Positions 1 through 8,707 of a stretch of 64,000 nt of DNA are shown piece after piece. The notes beneath the pieces were generated by a model. That model saw only the letters and a program-made list of their open reading frames with translations. It was not told where the DNA came from and searched no databases. The translations under genes and the position numbers were made by a program. This DNA comes from Pseudomonadota bacterium (GTDB lineage Bacteria; Pseudomonadota; Alphaproteobacteria; Rhodospirillales; Magnetospirillaceae), in contig JAFAAW010000157.1 in the NCBI GenBank assembly GCA_023426365.1, positions 24,744-88,743 on the forward strand. The letters are read 5' to 3'. The first letter of the stretch is position 1; the number at the start of each line of letters is the position of its first letter.

Positions 1-532
1 GTTCCTGGCCGCCGGCAGCCTGAATTCGGCCGCGCACACGGTCTATTACGCCTTTTCCACCATCCATTGGAAAGCCGCCGGCATCAGCGACGCCACCATC
101 GGCCTGTTGTGGTCGGAAGGAGTGATCGCTGAAATCGTGCTGTTCGCCGTCTCGGGGCTGGCGGTGCGCCGCTTCGGCCCCGCCGGCCTGCTGCTGCTGG
201 CCGGCCTGGGCGGCCTGCTGCGCTGGACCGTGCTGGGGCTGACCACCGACGTGCCCATGCTGGCCGCCGCCCAGGTGCTGCACGCCGCCACCTTCGGCTG
301 CGCCCATCTGGGCGCCATGCATTTCATCCAGCGCGCCGTGCCGGCGGGGCTGTCGGCCCGCGCCCAGGGGCTTTACGCCGCGGTCGCCATGGGGGTGGCG
401 CCGGGATTGATGAGCCCGCTGACCGGCCGCCTGTACGAGGCCCTGGGCGGCCATGCCTTTCTGGTGATGGCGGGGTTCTCGGCCCTGATGGCGCTGGCCG
501 CCGCCCGGCTCAGGACAGCAGCGAGGCGGTGA
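1..532 (+). CDS. MFS transporter, C-terminal part (5'-truncated by window edge)
   Basis: The frame is open from base 2 and ends at TGA 530-532, so only about the last 176 residues are present. The protein is hydrophobic, with Gly/Ala/Leu-rich membrane segments. The stretch near the start (HTVYYAFSTIHWKAAGI followed by IGLLWSEG) matches the MFS_1-like family that includes 3-phenylpropionate and nucleoside:H+ permeases. It probably works as an inner-membrane symporter of unknown substrate. Its 3' end overlaps the convergent chrA gene by 23 bases. Family assignment is fairly secure; the substrate is not known. Confidence 0.75.
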   Translation, partial: FLAAGSLNSAAHTVYYAFSTIHWKAAGISDATIGLLWSEGVIAEIVLFAVSGLAVRRFGPAGLLLLAGLGGLLRWTVLGLTTDVPMLAAAQVLHAATFGCAHLGAMHFIQRAVPAGLSARAQGLYAAVAMGVAPGLMSPLTGRLYEALGGHAFLVMAGFSALMALAAARLRTAARR

Positions 533-1778
533 CGCCGATCAGAGCGGCGCCGCCCAGCACCGGCATCATGCCCCAGCGGAAACGCAGCATGGCGACCGCC
601 GCCCCCACCGCCAGCGCCAATTGCAAGGGCTGGACACTGGCCAGGTCGGGCACCGGCAGGTTCAGCGGCCCGTCGCCCACGCGGGCGAACACCACATGCA
701 GGGCGAACCATACCGCCAGATTGAGGATCACCCCCACCACCGAGGCGGTGATGGCGGCCAGCGCCCCGGCCAGGGCGCGATTGGCGCGCAGCGCCTCGAG
801 GTAGGGGGCGCCGACGAAGATGAACAGAAAGCTGGGCAGGAACGTCACCCACACCGTCAGCGTCGCCCCGACCACGCCGCCCAGCCAGGGGTCCAACCCG
901 CCCGGCGCGCGAAACCCGGCCAGGAAGCCGACGAACTGGTTGACCAGGATCAGCGGCCCCGGCGTGGTTTCCGCCAGCCCCAGGCCGTCCAGCATCTCGC
1001 CGGCGCTCAGCCAGCCATGCACCTCGACCGCCTGCTGCGCCACATAGGCCAGCACCGCATAGGCGCCGCCGAACGTGACCAGCGCCAATTTCGCGAAGAA
1101 CAGGCCGATGGCGCCGAACGCCCCCTGCCCCACCGCCAGGGCGATGCCGATGGGCGCCAGCCACAGCGCCAGGCAAACCAGGATGGTCAAGAGGATCGCG
1201 CCCGCGCGCGGATGGGCCACGTCCGCCCCCTGGTCGGTGACCATGGGGGCAAAGGCGGCGCGATCCAGCGCGCCGATCACCGCCGCCGCCAGCACGATCA
1301 GCGGGAACGGCACCCCCACGGCGAAGATGGCGAAGAACGCCACCACCGCCACCGACACCGCCGGCACGCCGCGAAGGGCACGGCGGCCGATGCGCAAGGT
1401 GGCTTCCAGCACCACCGCCAGCACCGCCGGCTTGAGGCCCAGGAACAGCCCCTGCACCAGCGGCACCTGATGATAGCCGGCATACAGGGCGGCCAGCCCC
1501 ATCATCACCAGGAAGCCGGGCGCCACGAACAGCACGCCGGCGACGATGCCGCCCAAGGTTCGGCGTTGCTGCCAGCCGGCATAGGTGGCCAATTGCTGGG
1601 CCTCGGGTCCCGGCAGCAGCATGCAGAAATTGAGCGCGTGCAGAAAGCGCGGCTCGTCCAGCCATTTCTTCTCATCCACCAGGATGCGGTGCATGGTGGC
1701 GATCTGGCCGGCCGGGCCGCCGAACGACAGCAGGCCGATGCGCAGGAAGGTGCGCAGGATTTCCCCCCAGCCCGGCAT
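510..1778 (-). CDS. chrA: Chromate transporter (CHR family, two-domain)
   Basis: 422 residues, the normal length for a long-chain ChrA made of two homologous CHR domains. The first half carries LLSFGGPAGQIA and LPGPEAQQLATYAGW; the second half carries LVTFGGAYAVLAYV and ETTPGPLILVNQFVGF, so the duplicated FGG and PGP signatures are both there. These proteins are polytopic inner-membrane carriers that export chromate or related oxyanions. The ATG lies in a TGATG overlap with the stop of the upstream MocR-type regulator, which implies translational coupling and a two-gene operon. Another oxyanion as substrate is possible. Confidence 0.88.
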   Translation of the reverse strand: MPGWGEILRTFLRIGLLSFGGPAGQIATMHRILVDEKKWLDEPRFLHALNFCMLLPGPEAQQLATYAGWQQRRTLGGIVAGVLFVAPGFLVMMGLAALYAGYHQVPLVQGLFLGLKPAVLAVVLEATLRIGRRALRGVPAVSVAVVAFFAIFAVGVPFPLIVLAAAVIGALDRAAFAPMVTDQGADVAHPRAGAILLTILVCLALWLAPIGIALAVGQGAFGAIGLFFAKLALVTFGGAYAVLAYVAQQAVEVHGWLSAGEMLDGLGLAETTPGPLILVNQFVGFLAGFRAPGGLDPWLGGVVGATLTVWVTFLPSFLFIFVGAPYLEALRANRALAGALAAITASVVGVILNLAVWFALHVVFARVGDGPLNLPVPDLASVQPLQLALAVGAAVAMLRFRWGMMPVLGGAALIGVTASLLS

Positions 1779-3169
1779 CACACCGTCACCCCCGGCAAGG
1801 CGGGCGGCGCCGCCAGGATGTCGGCCAGCATGGCCAGCCCCCGCCGCAACTGGTCGCGGTCGGGCGGGCACGACACCGACAGCCGCACGCCGTCCGCCGC
1901 CGGACGGCCGACCGAGAAGGTCTCGGTGGGCGCGATGCTGATGCCGCGCCGGGCCGCCTCGGCCACCAGGGCGTCGCTGCGCCAGGGCGCGGCCAGCGGC
2001 AGCCAGACGTTGAACGACGGCGATGCCGGCCGAACCCGCTCGCCCAGGATGTCCACCGCTAGGCGGGCGCGCGCCGTGGCCTCGTCGCGCTGGCGGGCGG
2101 CGATCTCGGCGGCGCTGCCCTCCTCGATCATCATGCAGGCGGCCTCCACCAGCGGGGTGGGCAGCGACAGGGACAGCGCGCCGATGGCCGCGTCGAAGCG
2201 GGCGCGCAAGGCGGGCGGGACGGCGGCGAAGGCCGTGCGCAGGCCCGGCGAGACGCTTTTCGACAACGTGCTGAGATAAAGACAGCGTTCGGGCGCGTGC
2301 ACCATGAGCGGCGGCGCGGCCGCCGGATTGAGAAAGCGGTGCACGCCGTCCTCGATCACAAAGGCGTTGTGGCGCCGGGCGGCGGCGGCGATGGCGCGCC
2401 GGCGATCGTCGTCCAGGGTCATGGTCAGCGGGTTCTGCACGGTGGCAGTGGTGTAGAGCACCCGCGCCCCCTTGGCGAAGGCGCGCTCCACCTCGTCGGG
2501 GATCAGGCCGCCGCCATCCATCGCCACCGGCATCAGAACCCGGCCCATCAGGCCGACCGCCGACTTGATGCCGGGATAGGTGTATTCCTCCACCGCCACG
2601 TAATCGCCCACCACCGTCATGACGGACAGGGCGGCCAGGATCGCCTGCTGGCTGCCGGCGGTCACCGCCACCTGTTCGGGCGCGACCTCGGCGCCATCGG
2701 CCGCCAGCCAGCGGGCGCCGGCGCCACGGTGGCGGGCACTCAGCGATTCGAAGCGATAGGCCAGCAGAGCCGCCAGATCGGGCCGCCCCGCCAGCCGCGC
2801 CAGCACCGGCCCCACCGCCCATGCGCCCTGGTCGCCGTCGGGACGGTTGACCGCCAGGTTGATCAGCCCCTGGCGCTGGTCGGCGGCCTCGTTCAGGTAT
2901 TCGGCCAGCGCGCGGTCGCGGCGCTCGGGATCGCGCACGAAGGTGCCCCGCCCCACCTCGCCCGACAGCAGGCCCTGGCGCTCGGCCTCGGCATAGGCGC
3001 GGGCCACCGTGCCCACCGTCACCCCCAGCCGCCACGCCAGATCGCGATGGGTCGGCATGCGGGTGCCGGGCACCAGCCGCCCGGCCGCCACATCGGCGGC
3101 GATAACATCGACGATGGCCCGGTATTTGGGGCCGGCGGCTTGGGCGAGGTCGGGAAGCCAGGATGACAT
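1778..3169 (-). CDS. MocR-type transcriptional regulator (GntR DNA-binding domain + PLP aminotransferase-like domain)
   Basis: 463 residues from the ATG at 3169; an upstream ATG at 3196 would add nine residues. Residues about 15-80 form a GntR winged helix (PGTRMPTHRDLAWRLGVTVGTVARAYAEAE). The rest is a fold-type I aminotransferase-like domain with a TLSKSVSPGLR motif holding the expected PLP lysine. MocR proteins use PLP or an aldimine as effector and often control the neighbouring gene. Here that would be chrA, co-transcribed with a one-base overlap, or the divergent DUF1127 gene. The promoter region has several GTCAAT/ATTGAC elements (separate entry). Confidence 0.9.
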   Translation of the reverse strand: MSSWLPDLAQAAGPKYRAIVDVIAADVAAGRLVPGTRMPTHRDLAWRLGVTVGTVARAYAEAERQGLLSGEVGRGTFVRDPERRDRALAEYLNEAADQRQGLINLAVNRPDGDQGAWAVGPVLARLAGRPDLAALLAYRFESLSARHRGAGARWLAADGAEVAPEQVAVTAGSQQAILAALSVMTVVGDYVAVEEYTYPGIKSAVGLMGRVLMPVAMDGGGLIPDEVERAFAKGARVLYTTATVQNPLTMTLDDDRRRAIAAAARRHNAFVIEDGVHRFLNPAAAPPLMVHAPERCLYLSTLSKSVSPGLRTAFAAVPPALRARFDAAIGALSLSLPTPLVEAACMMIEEGSAAEIAARQRDEATARARLAVDILGERVRPASPSFNVWLPLAAPWRSDALVAEAARRGISIAPTETFSVGRPAADGVRLSVSCPPDRDQLRRGLAMLADILAAPPALPGVTV

Positions 3170-3172
3170 GGT

Positions 3173-3219
3173 GTCAATATACGCATTGACTCGCAATATC
3201 CGTCAATGACCGAGTCATT
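3173..3219. promoter_or_regulatory. Candidate operator in the mocR/DUF1127 divergent promoter
   Basis: The sequence holds an inverted repeat GTCAAT-6-ATTGAC (3173-3190), another GTCAATGAC copy at 3202-3210, and a second small inverted repeat AATGAC-CGA-GTCATT (3205-3219). MocR regulators usually bind repeated half-sites between divergent genes. That this is the MocR site is inference. Confidence 0.45.
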
Positions 3220-3244
3220 CATGGTGTCGAGAAAGGATTGCACC

Positions 3245-3460
3245 ATGAAAAAGCGCAATTGGATCGGTTCATTTTTCTTTCCCGTCGCCATTTCCGTTGA
3301 AACAACGCTTATACTCCTGACGGATAGGGTGCTCGGCTGGATGGAACGCTCGCGCCAGCGCGCCGTCCTGGGCCGGCTGGACCCGCGTTTGCTGAGCGAT
3401 ATCGGGTGCGACAGGGCACGCGCGGCGGCCGAGGCGGACAAGCCATTCTGGCGGAAATGA
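3245..3460 (+). CDS. DUF1127 family small protein
   Basis: 71 residues from the ATG at 3245, which has AAAGGA seven bases upstream; an ATG at 3206 is in frame but less well placed. The C-terminal half has the DUF1127 pattern: RAVLGRLDPRLLSDIGCDRAR, then KPFWRK at the very end. The N-terminal half has a hydrophobic stretch (FFFPVAISVETTLILL). Short DUF1127 proteins in alphaproteobacteria include small arginine-rich RNA-binding regulators, but the added hydrophobic segment makes that role uncertain here. It is divergent from the MocR gene. Confidence 0.75.
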   Translation: MKKRNWIGSFFFPVAISVETTLILLTDRVLGWMERSRQRAVLGRLDPRLLSDIGCDRARAAAEADKPFWRK

Positions 3461-3468
3461 GCCCCCTT

Positions 3469-3485
3469 CCTCCCTTTGAGGGAGG
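3469..3485 (+). terminator. Hairpin after the DUF1127 gene
   Basis: CCTCCCT-TTG-AGGGAGG forms a 7-bp stem with a 3-base loop just past the stop codon. No clear T-run follows, so it is a weak terminator or an RNA stabiliser. Confidence 0.4.
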
Positions 3486-3538
3486 GCACTTGATCTTTGC
3501 CATAGTATTGCGCACAGCAGGTTGGGTATTTAATAGGT

Positions 3539-6055
3539 ATGTCTTCGTGGCCTGGAGTTTGTGCCTTGTCCGCCATCGATCCATCCCTGTCTGTCGGCGT
3601 CAACGACCTGGACGATGATCACCAGAACCTGCTGGACCTGATTGATCGCCTGTCACAGGCGACCAATTACAAGCAGGTGGCCCTGCTGACCGCCGAGGTG
3701 GCGGACCATCTGCACCTGCATTTCTGCCGTGAGGAGGGATTGCTGGAGGCCTATCGCTGGCCCGGCCTTGCCGCCCATCGCACCGAGCACGCCCAGTTCG
3801 AGAAGCGGCTTCAGGACTTCTCGGCCACGCTGACGCCGGACAACGCCCTGGAATTCGCCGCCAGCCTGCGCGACACCTTGACCCAATGGTTCAAGGCCCA
3901 CGTGTCCGGGTCGGACATGCGCTATGCCGCCCACATGCGCCGCGCCGCCGCCCGCAAGAGCGGACTGAAGCGGCTGCGCATCGCGGTTCTGCTGCCGGCG
4001 CTGCTGGTGGCGCTGGCCATCCCGCTGCTGGCCGCCACCAGCGTCATCCTGGTCGAGAACTGGCACGACCGCCGCCTGTCCGCCCATACGGCGGCCAGCA
4101 ACGCCGTCGCCGACCTGCTGCTGGAGGCGGCGGGCCATTGGGCGGTGGAACGCGGCCGCACCAACGCCGCGCTGAACGCGCCGCTGGAGCAAGTGGGCGC
4201 CCACCAGGGCGAAATCAGCAAGCGCCGCCAGGCCGCCGACGCCGCCTATTCCGAGGCATTCGCCCGGCTGGCGGCCACCCCCGACTTCGCCCAGCCCGCC
4301 CTGCTCGACAAGTCCCGCGCCGCGCACGAGCGGCTGGTGTCCCTGCGCACCCGCATCGACGGCGAATTGTCCAAGCCGTTCGACCAGCGCGACCGCGCGC
4401 TGATGAAGCAGTGGTTCCCCACCGTCACCACCCTGATCGATGAAACCCAGAACATCCGCCTGATCGCCACCCGCAGCGGCGGCAGCGGCACCGCCGCCAG
4501 CCTGGCCGACATTGCCGATCTCAAGCACTTCGTGTGGGTGATGAGCGAGTATGCCGGCCGCGAGCGCGCCCGCGTCGGCGCGCTGGTGTCCTCGGAATCG
4601 CCCATGAACAGCGCTGCCATCAACGAGCTGGCGGGCTTCCGCGGCCGGGTCGAACTGGCCTGGAGCCGGCTGCAGGCGGCGCGCGAAGCCGGCATTCTGC
4701 CGCCCAAGGTGCTGACCGCCATGGACGAGGTGCAGGCCAAGTTCATGGTGAAGTTCCAAAAGATCCGCGAAGACATCTATCAGGCCGGCCTGGCCGGCGG
4801 CGTCTATGCCATCGACGGCCCCGGCTGGATGAAGGAATCCACCGATGCCATCGATACCATCCTGGCCCTGTCGCGGGTCATGGGCGAACATTCGGACGTA
4901 TTGTCCGGCCAGATGCGCGATGAAAGCATTGCCGCGCTGACCGGCGCCATGGCGGCGCTGGCCGGCGGCCTGGGCATCGCCGTGTGGGCGGCCTTCCTGG
5001 TGCGCAGCCGCGTCACCCGCCCGGTCGCCCGCATGACCGCGGTGATGACCGAACTGGCCGGCGGCAACACCGACGTCAACTTCGTCGCCAAGACCGAGGA
5101 CGAAATCGGCGAACTGGCCCGCGCCTTCCTGAGCTTCAAGGAAAGCATGATCAAGGACCGCCAGCGCCGGCTGGCGGACAAGATCGAGACCGAGGAGCAG
5201 ATCGCGCGCAAGCAACGCATCGAAAGCCTGACCGCGCGCTTCGACGCCGCCATCCGCGAGGTGCTGGCCACCGTGTCGGGCGCGGCCGAGCGCCTGCACG
5301 GTTCGGCCACCGCCATGTCGGCCAATGCGGAACAGACCAACCGGCAAAGCGCCGCCGTGTCGGCCGCCACCGAAGAGGCGAGCGCCAACGTGGAAACCGT
5401 GTCGGCGGCGGGCACCCAGCTCAACGCCTCCATCCACGAGATCGCCCAGCAGGTGGCCCGCTCGGCCGAGATGGCCGACCGCGCCTCGCGCGAGGCGACG
5501 GGCGTCAACGACCGCATCGAGGCGCTGGCCCAGGCCGCCGACAAGGTCGGCCAGATCGTCCAGTTGATCAACGCCATCGCCAGCCAGACCAACCTGTTGG
5601 CGCTCAACGCCACCATCGAGGCGGCGCGGGCCGGCGATGCCGGCAAGGGCTTCGCCGTGGTCGCCAACGAGGTGAAAAGCCTGGCCAACCAGACCGCCAA
5701 GGCCACCGACGAGATCGCCGGCCAGATTTCCGCCATCCAGGGGGAAACCAACGCCGCGGTCACCGCCATCCGCGGCATCACCCGCACCATCGACGAGGTC
5801 AACCAGTTGACCGCCTCGGTGGCGGCGGCGGTGGAGGAGCAATCCTCGGCCACCGCCGAGATCAGCCGATCGGTGGCCGAAGCCTCGCGCGGCACCGCCG
5901 AGGTGGCGGCCAACATCGCCGGCGTGGCCGACGCGGCAAGCGAGACCGGCCGCATGTCGCGCGAGGTGTATGACGCCGCCAGCCTGCTGATCGACGAAAG
6001 CAAGCGCATGGAAGACCAGGTGGAAACCTTCCTGACCGATATGCGCCGTCACTGA
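3539..6055 (+). CDS. Methyl-accepting chemotaxis protein with N-terminal hemerythrin domain
   Basis: 838 residues. Residues about 14-130 are a bacteriohemerythrin domain with a full set of candidate di-iron ligands: H28, H57, H61, E65, H80, H84, H121, D126. A membrane helix follows near 150-170, then a periplasmic region with an ERGRTNAAL stretch and a KRRQAADAAY stretch that resemble NIT (nitrate/nitrite-sensing) domains. A second membrane helix lies near 465-490, then a HAMP linker and the signalling domain with the hairpin tip INAIASQTNLLALNATIEAA. The layout suggests cytoplasmic oxygen or redox sensing by the hemerythrin plus a periplasmic input, feeding one CheA/CheW output. The start has no strong ribosome binding site. 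Confidence 0.92.
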   Translation: MSSWPGVCALSAIDPSLSVGVNDLDDDHQNLLDLIDRLSQATNYKQVALLTAEVADHLHLHFCREEGLLEAYRWPGLAAHRTEHAQFEKRLQDFSATLTPDNALEFAASLRDTLTQWFKAHVSGSDMRYAAHMRRAAARKSGLKRLRIAVLLPALLVALAIPLLAATSVILVENWHDRRLSAHTAASNAVADLLLEAAGHWAVERGRTNAALNAPLEQVGAHQGEISKRRQAADAAYSEAFARLAATPDFAQPALLDKSRAAHERLVSLRTRIDGELSKPFDQRDRALMKQWFPTVTTLIDETQNIRLIATRSGGSGTAASLADIADLKHFVWVMSEYAGRERARVGALVSSESPMNSAAINELAGFRGRVELAWSRLQAAREAGILPPKVLTAMDEVQAKFMVKFQKIREDIYQAGLAGGVYAIDGPGWMKESTDAIDTILALSRVMGEHSDVLSGQMRDESIAALTGAMAALAGGLGIAVWAAFLVRSRVTRPVARMTAVMTELAGGNTDVNFVAKTEDEIGELARAFLSFKESMIKDRQRRLADKIETEEQIARKQRIESLTARFDAAIREVLATVSGAAERLHGSATAMSANAEQTNRQSAAVSAATEEASANVETVSAAGTQLNASIHEIAQQVARSAEMADRASREATGVNDRIEALAQAADKVGQIVQLINAIASQTNLLALNATIEAARAGDAGKGFAVVANEVKSLANQTAKATDEIAGQISAIQGETNAAVTAIRGITRTIDEVNQLTASVAAAVEEQSSATAEISRSVAEASRGTAEVAANIAGVADAASETGRMSREVYDAASLLIDESKRMEDQVETFLTDMRRH

Positions 6056-6066
6056 CCGGACCAAGG

Positions 6067-6113
6067 GGTGGCCCGACTCTTGTCTATGACCAAAGACAAG
6101 TCGGGCCGCCACC
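6067..6113 (+). terminator. Long imperfect hairpin between chemoreceptor and hemerythrin genes
   Basis: The left arm GCCCGACTCTTGTCT (6071-6085) pairs with AGACAAGTCGGGC (6094-6106) apart from a two-base bulge, and flanking GGTG/CACC bases may extend the stem. It starts 11 bases after the chemoreceptor stop. No T-run follows, so factor-independent termination is uncertain; it may protect or process the mRNA. Confidence 0.45.
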
Positions 6114-6199
6114 GGATTGCAGGGTGCGCGCCGGCCTCCTACCTTTGGATGAAGAGGGCGCGCGGACGCGCCTTTGTGCCGTTCAGCCAGGGGCGCTTC

Positions 6200-6628
6200 A
6201 TGTTTCCCGACACCGCCAACGACATCACCACCGATTCCCTGCCGTGGCTGGCTTCCTTTGGCGTGGGCGACGACAGGATCGACGCCGAACACCGCGCCAT
6301 GGTGGATGCCGCCAACGAATTGTGCGAACTGGCGCGCAGCGGAGCCGATCTTGCCGTCCTGCACGCCGCCGCACGTGACCTGATCGCCCTGGTGGAGGAG
6401 CATTTCGCCAGCGAGGAGGCCCTGTTCCCCCATATCGGCTATACCGGGCGCCAACAGCATGTGCAGGAGCACCGCACCATCCTCGCCTCGCTGCAATCGC
6501 TGCTGCTGGAAGGCTCGGGGATGGCGCCGCCGGTGGCCGCCGCCACCGCCCGCCTGCTGCTGATCGAACACATCCTGCGCCACGACCTGGGCTTCAAGAC
6601 CTGGATCCAGGTGGCGCGCGGCCACTGA
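6200..6628 (+). CDS. Bacteriohemerythrin domain protein
   Basis: 142 residues from the ATG at 6200. An in-frame ATG at 6068 would begin inside the hairpin that follows the chemoreceptor gene, so it is rejected. Di-iron ligand motifs run in the usual order: DAEHRAM, EEHFASEEALF, QQHVQEH and HILRHDLGF. Hemerythrins bind O2 reversibly. A free hemerythrin next to a hemerythrin chemoreceptor suggests a shared role in microaerobic sensing or local O2 buffering. The sequence has no signal peptide and is probably cytoplasmic. Confidence 0.88.
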   Translation: MFPDTANDITTDSLPWLASFGVGDDRIDAEHRAMVDAANELCELARSGADLAVLHAAARDLIALVEEHFASEEALFPHIGYTGRQQHVQEHRTILASLQSLLLEGSGMAPPVAAATARLLLIEHILRHDLGFKTWIQVARGH

Positions 6629-6730
6629 TCCGAGCCTTCCCCCCGAGAGAGCTTCGTCTCCGGTTGACGGCAAGCCCGCCCCGGCCGGGTGCCGCGACGG
6701 CCAGAACCGGGGTCAATGACACACCTCCAT

Positions 6731-6763
6731 GAAAAAAGGGTCCCGGAAGTTCCGGGACCCTTT
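6731..6763 (-). terminator. Rho-independent terminator of prpE
   Basis: A perfect 13-bp stem (6735-6747 with 6751-6763) has a three-base loop. Read on the minus strand it ends in a run of six T, just beyond the prpE stop codon. Confidence 0.88.
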
Positions 6764-6790
6764 CCTGCTTGGGGCGTTCGGCCCTTGGGC

Positions 6791-8707
6791 TTACTCCACC
6801 GCCTCCTTGCGGGCCTTGGCGTAGCCAATGCTTTCCAGGCTTTCCTCGATCTCGTCCAGGATGGCCGGATCGTCGATGGTCGCCGGCATCTTGTATTCCT
6901 GGTTGTCGGCGATCTTCTGCATGGTGCCGCGCAGGATCTTGCCCGAGCGGGTCTTGGGCAGACGCTTGACGATCGTGCAGCTCTTGAATGCCGCCACCGG
7001 GCCGATGGTCTCGCGCACCAGGGCGACGATCTCCTTGAGGATCTGCGCCTCCGGCTTGGTGACGCCGGCCTTCAGGCAGACGAAGCCCAGCGGCAACTGG
7101 CCCTTGAGCTGGTCGGCGACGCCGATCACGGCGCATTCCGCCACGTCCGGGTGGCTGGCCAGCACTTCTTCCATCTGGCCGGTGGACAGGCGGTGGCCGG
7201 CCACGTTGATGATGTCGTCGGTACGGCTCATCACATAGGCGTAGCCGTCCTCGTCGATCATGCCGGCGTCGGCGGTCTTGTAGAAGCCCGGGAACTCGGC
7301 CAGGTAGCTGTCGAAGAAGCGCTGCTCGGCATTCCACAGGGTGTAGAAGGTGCCGGGCGGCAGCGGCAGCTTGACCACCAGCGAGCCGGTCTGGCCGGGC
7401 TTGCACTGGTGATGGCCTTCGTCCAGGACCTGCAGGTCCCAGCCGGGGACGGCCTTGGTCGGCGAACCCGGCTTGACCGGGAATTCATGCAGGCCCAGGC
7501 AGTTGGCGGCGATGGCCCAGCCGGTCTCGGTCTGCCACCAGTGATCGACCACCGGAACCTTCAGGTTGGTCTGCGCCCACTTGATGGTGTCGGGGTCCGA
7601 ACGCTCGCCGGCCAGGAACAGGGCCTTGAGCGAGGACATGTCGTACTTCTTGAGCAGCTCGGCGTTGGGGTCCTCGCGCTTGATGGCGCGGAAGGCGGTC
7701 GGCGCGGTGAACAGCGCGGTGATCTTGTGCTCGCTGATCATGCGCCAGAAGGCGCCGGCATCCGGGGTGCCGACCGGCTTGCCCTCGTACACCACGGTGG
7801 TGGCGCCGTGGAACAGCGGCGCATAGCAGATGTAGGAGTGGCCGACCACCCAACCCACGTCGGACGCGGCCCAGAACACCTGGCCCGGCTCGATGTTGTA
7901 GACGTTCTTCATGGTCCACTTGAGCGCCACCAGATGGCCGCCGTTGTCGCGGACCACGCCCTTGGGCTGGCCGGTGGTGCCCGAAGTGTAGAGGATGTAG
8001 AGCGGATCGGTGGCGGCGACCTTCACGCACTCGGCCGGGGCGGCCTTGGCGGAGATCTCCTCCCAATCATGGTCGCGGCCGGCGGTCATGTCCGCCTCGG
8101 CCATGGGGCGCTTGAGGATGATGGTGGCCGACGGCTTGTGGTCCGCCAGTTCGATGGCGTGGTCCAGCAGCGGCTTGTAGGGAATGACCTTGGTGGTCTC
8201 GATGCCGCACGAGGCAGAGACGATCACCTTGGGCTTGGCGTCATTGATGCGGGTGGCCAGCTCGTTGGAGGCGAAGCCGCCGAACACCACCGAATGCACC
8301 GCGCCCAGGCGGGCGCAGGCCAGCATGGCCACCACGGCCTCGGGCACCATCGGCATGTAGACGATGACGCGGTCGCCCTTTTCCACGCCCAAGGAGCGCA
8401 GCGCGCCGGCGAACCTGGACACCTGGTCCTGCAGCTCGGCATAGGTGATGGTGCGCTTGGTGTTGGTCACCGGGCTGTCATAGATGATGGCCGCCTGCGC
8501 ACCGCGGCCGCCTTCCACATGGCGATCGACGGCATTGTAGCAGGTGTTGACCTCGGCGCCGCTGAACCAGCGATAGAACGGCTTGCGAGAGTCGTCCAGG
8601 ACCTTGTCCCAGGTCTTGTACCAGCTGATGTCCTTGGCGGCTTCGGCCCAGAACGCCTCCGGGTCCTTCAGCGACGCGTCATAGGCCTGTTGATATGCGT
8701 TGGTCAT
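6791..8707 (-). CDS. prpE: Propionyl-CoA synthetase (propionate--CoA ligase)
   Basis: 638 residues, full length for the acetyl/propionyl-CoA synthetase family. The ATP-binding loop YTSGTTGQPKGV is followed by RDNGGHLVAL, typical of PrpE rather than Acs. WWQTETGWAI, the DDIINVAGHRLSTGQME hinge and the acetylatable lysine in TRSGKILRGTM are present. It activates propionate to propionyl-CoA in the cytoplasm. It is monocistronic with a strong terminator, and a paired TTGCAAA element lies about 100 bases upstream. Acetate may be a secondary substrate. Confidence 0.93.
   Translation of the reverse strand: MTNAYQQAYDASLKDPEAFWAEAAKDISWYKTWDKVLDDSRKPFYRWFSGAEVNTCYNAVDRHVEGGRGAQAAIIYDSPVTNTKRTITYAELQDQVSRFAGALRSLGVEKGDRVIVYMPMVPEAVVAMLACARLGAVHSVVFGGFASNELATRINDAKPKVIVSASCGIETTKVIPYKPLLDHAIELADHKPSATIILKRPMAEADMTAGRDHDWEEISAKAAPAECVKVAATDPLYILYTSGTTGQPKGVVRDNGGHLVALKWTMKNVYNIEPGQVFWAASDVGWVVGHSYICYAPLFHGATTVVYEGKPVGTPDAGAFWRMISEHKITALFTAPTAFRAIKREDPNAELLKKYDMSSLKALFLAGERSDPDTIKWAQTNLKVPVVDHWWQTETGWAIAANCLGLHEFPVKPGSPTKAVPGWDLQVLDEGHHQCKPGQTGSLVVKLPLPPGTFYTLWNAEQRFFDSYLAEFPGFYKTADAGMIDEDGYAYVMSRTDDIINVAGHRLSTGQMEEVLASHPDVAECAVIGVADQLKGQLPLGFVCLKAGVTKPEAQILKEIVALVRETIGPVAAFKSCTIVKRLPKTRSGKILRGTMQKIADNQEYKMPATIDDPAILDEIEESLESIGYAKARKEAVE

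Noticed and set aside
3653..6673. Very long open frame opposite the hemerythrin chemoreceptor
   Set aside because: Antisense shadow caused by high GC third positions; composition is Gly/Arg/His-rich and the sense gene is a clear chemoreceptor.
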